This document shows, piece after piece, positions 42,839 to 45,091 of a DNA stretch of 45,091 nucleotides; the stretch's first letter is position 1; the number at the start of each line of letters is the position of its first letter. Source of the DNA: Phoronis australis (Eukaryota > Phoronida > Phoronidae); the NCBI GenBank assembly GCA_002633005.1, contig NMRA01000121.1:876849-921939 (forward strand). The letters run 5' to 3'. Below the pieces are notes generated by a model, which made no database searches, was not told the DNA's origin, and worked only from the letters and a program-made list of their open reading frames with translations. Position numbers and translations under genes: made by a program.

Positions 42839-42993
42839 CAGGGGCGGATCAAGGATTTTGAGTTGGGGGAGGGGGGCAGGGCAGAGTATTAGCCAGAAAT
42901 TTGCCCTTCAGACATTCCCACCCCCAAAGTGCCAAATGGAATATGGGAGAATTTTAGGGGGGCCTTGCCCCCCCCCCTTAAATCCGCCACTCT
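42839..42993. mobile_element. GGGGCGGATCC-type miniature element, copy 2
   Basis: Begins CAGGGGCGGATCAAGG and ends TTAAATCCGCCACTCTG. It shares GGGCAGGGCAGAGTATTAGC and GGGAGAATTTTAGGGG with 19748-19904 and lacks a 5-bp ATCAT insertion found there. No clear target-site duplication. It abuts the LINE fragment on its right. Confidence 0.75.
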
Positions 42994-42999
42994 GTTAGG

Positions 43000-43900
43000 A
43001 ATTGCTTTTGTAGGTACTCTTTCTTTTATATTCCTCAGGGATGCGTTTCATCTGTTGAAAGATATCACTAAAATTTAAACATTTCGTCCACCTTATCAAA
43101 ATTGCCTACTCAAAATCAGTATTGAACAATCTTAGTAATAGAGATGTACCCTTACTGGAATTTTATCAAGCTCTCCTCCCATTGCAGCGTTTGAGACAAG
43201 CTGACCAAATCGCAGTAAAAATTACTTCATTGATGTGGATGTTTTGGGTAGGGTCAAATCCTCGAATCGAAATCGTTGAATCTGCACCATACAACATAAT
43301 CGTTGTGTTAAACGTTTTTAACCTCATTTGCACAGGGATGTCACTGTGTTTAGACATGTGCCTTTTAGTACAAAAATAACTTGACAGACGAGAAATTTGT
43401 GCTTTTATAAATACACCCTTAGGTGTAAATTTGGTGCCCAAATAATTATACTCCGTCCGAAGTCGTTTGTACCGTTTCACCTAATAAATTCCATTTCTCG
43501 TAATTGTTCAAGTATTCTGATCTTTGTCGGAAGACGATCTTTTTTCTTTTCGACAGTATTCACACGAAGCTTCCATTTACTACAATATTCTTCTAGTTTG
43601 ATGATCTGTTATTTCACAGCAATAGCGATATCTGTAATTAGAACCAAGTAATCTGCAAAGAGCAGTAATTAAATATAAAGTTATTTTGATAGACCAATAT
43701 TTACAAACAAACCATGTGCATTTTGCAAATCACTTGAAAATCATTCACAAACAAGAGGAAAAAATTATTGAATAGAGTTACAGCCAATAACAAACTGAAA
43801 TCGCTCTCTTGACTAAACTGAGCTGAAACATTGCTTTCATCGGTAATACTGTATATGTTAATAAAAACAACGATGGATTTGCTATCATTGTAATACTGTT
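43000..43900 (-). pseudogene. Degenerate LINE reverse transcriptase fragment (minus strand)
   Basis: Read on the minus strand from right to left: LLLFADYLVL near 43645-43675, CSKWKLRVNT, YNYLGTKFTPKGVFIKAQ near 43390-43455, PVQMRLKTFNTTIMLYGAD near 43280-43340, then GELDKIPVRVHLYY near 43130-43175 in a shifted frame. These are the palm, thumb and downstream blocks of a non-LTR reverse transcriptase. The catalytic FADD reads FADY, and frameshifts and stops are frequent, so it is inactive. It differs from the LINE at 4045. Confidence 0.75.
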
Positions 43901-44889
43901 AAGTTTGATACAACTAGCAAGACATCTGGTCGCGAAAACAGAACAAGAACTAGACTTTACCCATCAGGGGCCTCTGCTAGATATGTGGCTGAGGTTTGAA
44001 ATACCAACCTAATTTACAATTGCCTTGTGAATCTCATATGGAGATTTTCAACGCGTGCAGAGCCTTGGTTCATTATTTTGATTCCCGATCGACGTGTGTG
44101 TCATTAGAGAAGACAGGAGGCAAGACCTAAGAAAACGCCGGCCCGGCGTCGTGCTGTTTTCAGGGCTTATGCGAGGTTTTCTTTCAAAATTGGGGTTAGG
44201 AACCTTGCGAAATTTCTGGGACAGCTTCTTAAACATGGACGGCGCAACACTGAAAAAAGTGAGGGCTGTAGCCCCCTTGTGGTGCACCGCCATGGGCGGC
44301 GCAGCTCTGGAAAAAGTGGGGCTAGCCCTCAGCCCCCTATGGCGCGCCGCCCATGTTAGATCCGCCATCCTGGATGTGACGATCGGTGTGTGACGGACAG
44401 TAACGATGCGTAAATGACAGGTATATAAAAAGTATATTTTCGACACCTGGACTCGGCGTGCAATATTAGCTTGTTTCCAGAGATGAAATGGAGACCGAAG
44501 GTTAGCGTAAATAGGTAATTTATTATGACTACAATAGTGTTGCAACGCAATGTAAGAAAATTGTCTAGTAGTAACATGATATCTAAGGAAACATGAGCAA
44601 TAAAAAAAACGCCAGTAAAATTTTATTTAAGGTCGAGACAGGTAATAACAAAGGAACAATGGTGACAATTCCGTATTATACATAAGAAACTAATATATGA
44701 AACAGGAGATACTACCACAAAGGCATAATAATAGCAAAGTAATATAATCACGATACAGTGTACATCAGTAGACTACTTTGTCTGTGCGACAGTCATAGTC
44801 AGGGGCACACTATAGATCCGGTTATCGTATTTACCTGAGTATCCAAGGTCCAGGATCCACGTAACGTTTGCTTTGCTGACTTGATTATC
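43901..44889. other. Intergenic with G/C-rich tandem element
   Basis: Between 44230 and 44360 two diverged 57 to 60-bp tandem units occur: CATGGACGGCGCAACACTG, GTGAGGGCTGTAGCCCCC and CATGGGCGGCGCAGCTCTGG, GTGGGGCTAGCCCTCAGCCCC. The block ends CATGTTAGATCCGCC. A 165-codon minus-strand open frame (44048-44545) overlaps a 99-codon plus-strand one here. Neither has a recognisable domain and both follow from the repeat's composition. Confidence 0.5.
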
Positions 44890-45091
44890 CTGGGCCCAGT
44901 CTCCAATCTTTTTACTCGAAATGGAACTCGAAATTAGGTTTGGCATTTTCTACTCTACTTTTGGGCGAAATCAAGATAAGTGTCTATTATTCTATGCTCG
45001 AGTACACAATAACTCACGTAGATAATTTATTGCCCTTAGTTCACAGTTTGTAAACCCAATATTAAAGCAATAAGTTCGAGTTTGAACTCGA
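44890..45091. mobile_element. Foldback element, copy 4 (cut by window end)
   Basis: CTGGGCCCAGTCTCCAATCT, ACTCGAAATGGAACTCGAAA, CTACTCTACTTTTGGGCG, AAGTGTCTATTATTCTATGC match copies 1 and 3. The right terminal repeat lies beyond the window, which ends in GAGTTTGAACTCGA. Confidence 0.7.

Noticed and set aside
44048-44545. 165-codon minus-strand open frame, longest in the window
   Set aside because: It runs across a G/C-rich tandem repeat and unrelated flank with no recognisable motif; length is explained by composition.

Overview
This window is a gene-poor, repeat-rich, intron-dominated piece of an animal nuclear genome. It is AT-rich, lacks prokaryotic gene organisation, and carries two spliced genes on the + strand whose short exons (61 to 172 bp) sit between GT..AG introns of 0.4 to 5 kb. 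The protein sequences, degenerate LINE reverse transcriptases, tRNA-derived SINE-like pieces and GGGGCGGATCC-type miniature elements fit a marine invertebrate (lophotrochozoan or invertebrate deuterostome). I cannot name the species. Two single 'n' positions (11838 and 32846) mark scaffold joins, and each is flanked by a duplicated sequence.

Layout. 1-5600: intergenic, with a poly-C/G-bounded repeat at the left edge and a decayed LINE reverse-transcriptase 3' part at about 4045-5225. 5707-17369: COX5B (cytochrome c oxidase subunit 5B), four exons, 140 aa, complete. Its introns hold a TIR element (6298-6895), a degenerate tandem array with an assembly gap (about 11160-12370), a Penelope-like terminal motif (about 15340-15400) and a 20-bp minisatellite (16404-16810). 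17370-25600: intergenic, with two families of G/C-run miniature elements, a tRNA-like sequence, a large inverted repeat and two candidate CDKAL1 leader exons. 25645-42081: CDKAL1 (tRNA ms2t6A37 methylthiotransferase), 14 coding exons, 549 aa, complete, with N-terminal MTTase domain, radical SAM CxxxCxxC, TRAM domain and a C-terminal membrane anchor. 42082-45091: downstream, with a second GGGGCGGATC element, a minus-strand LINE fragment, a tandem G/C-rich element and a foldback repeat running off the end.

The two genes are in the same orientation and unrelated in function: COX5B acts in mitochondrial complex IV, and CDKAL1 modifies cytosolic tRNA-Lys(UUU) at the ER. The most notable structures are in CDKAL1. 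Its exon 7 occurs twice (31780-31946 and 33388-33554) inside a 1.3-kb near-duplicate split by a minisatellite and an 'n'. The copies differ only by synonymous changes, and using both would shift the frame, so unmerged haplotypes are the best explanation. The exon 2 donor is also duplicated in tandem, giving four candidate donors spaced by multiples of 12 nt, all in the same phase. I found no CRISPR array, operon, phage, integrated virus or other obviously new multi-gene system.
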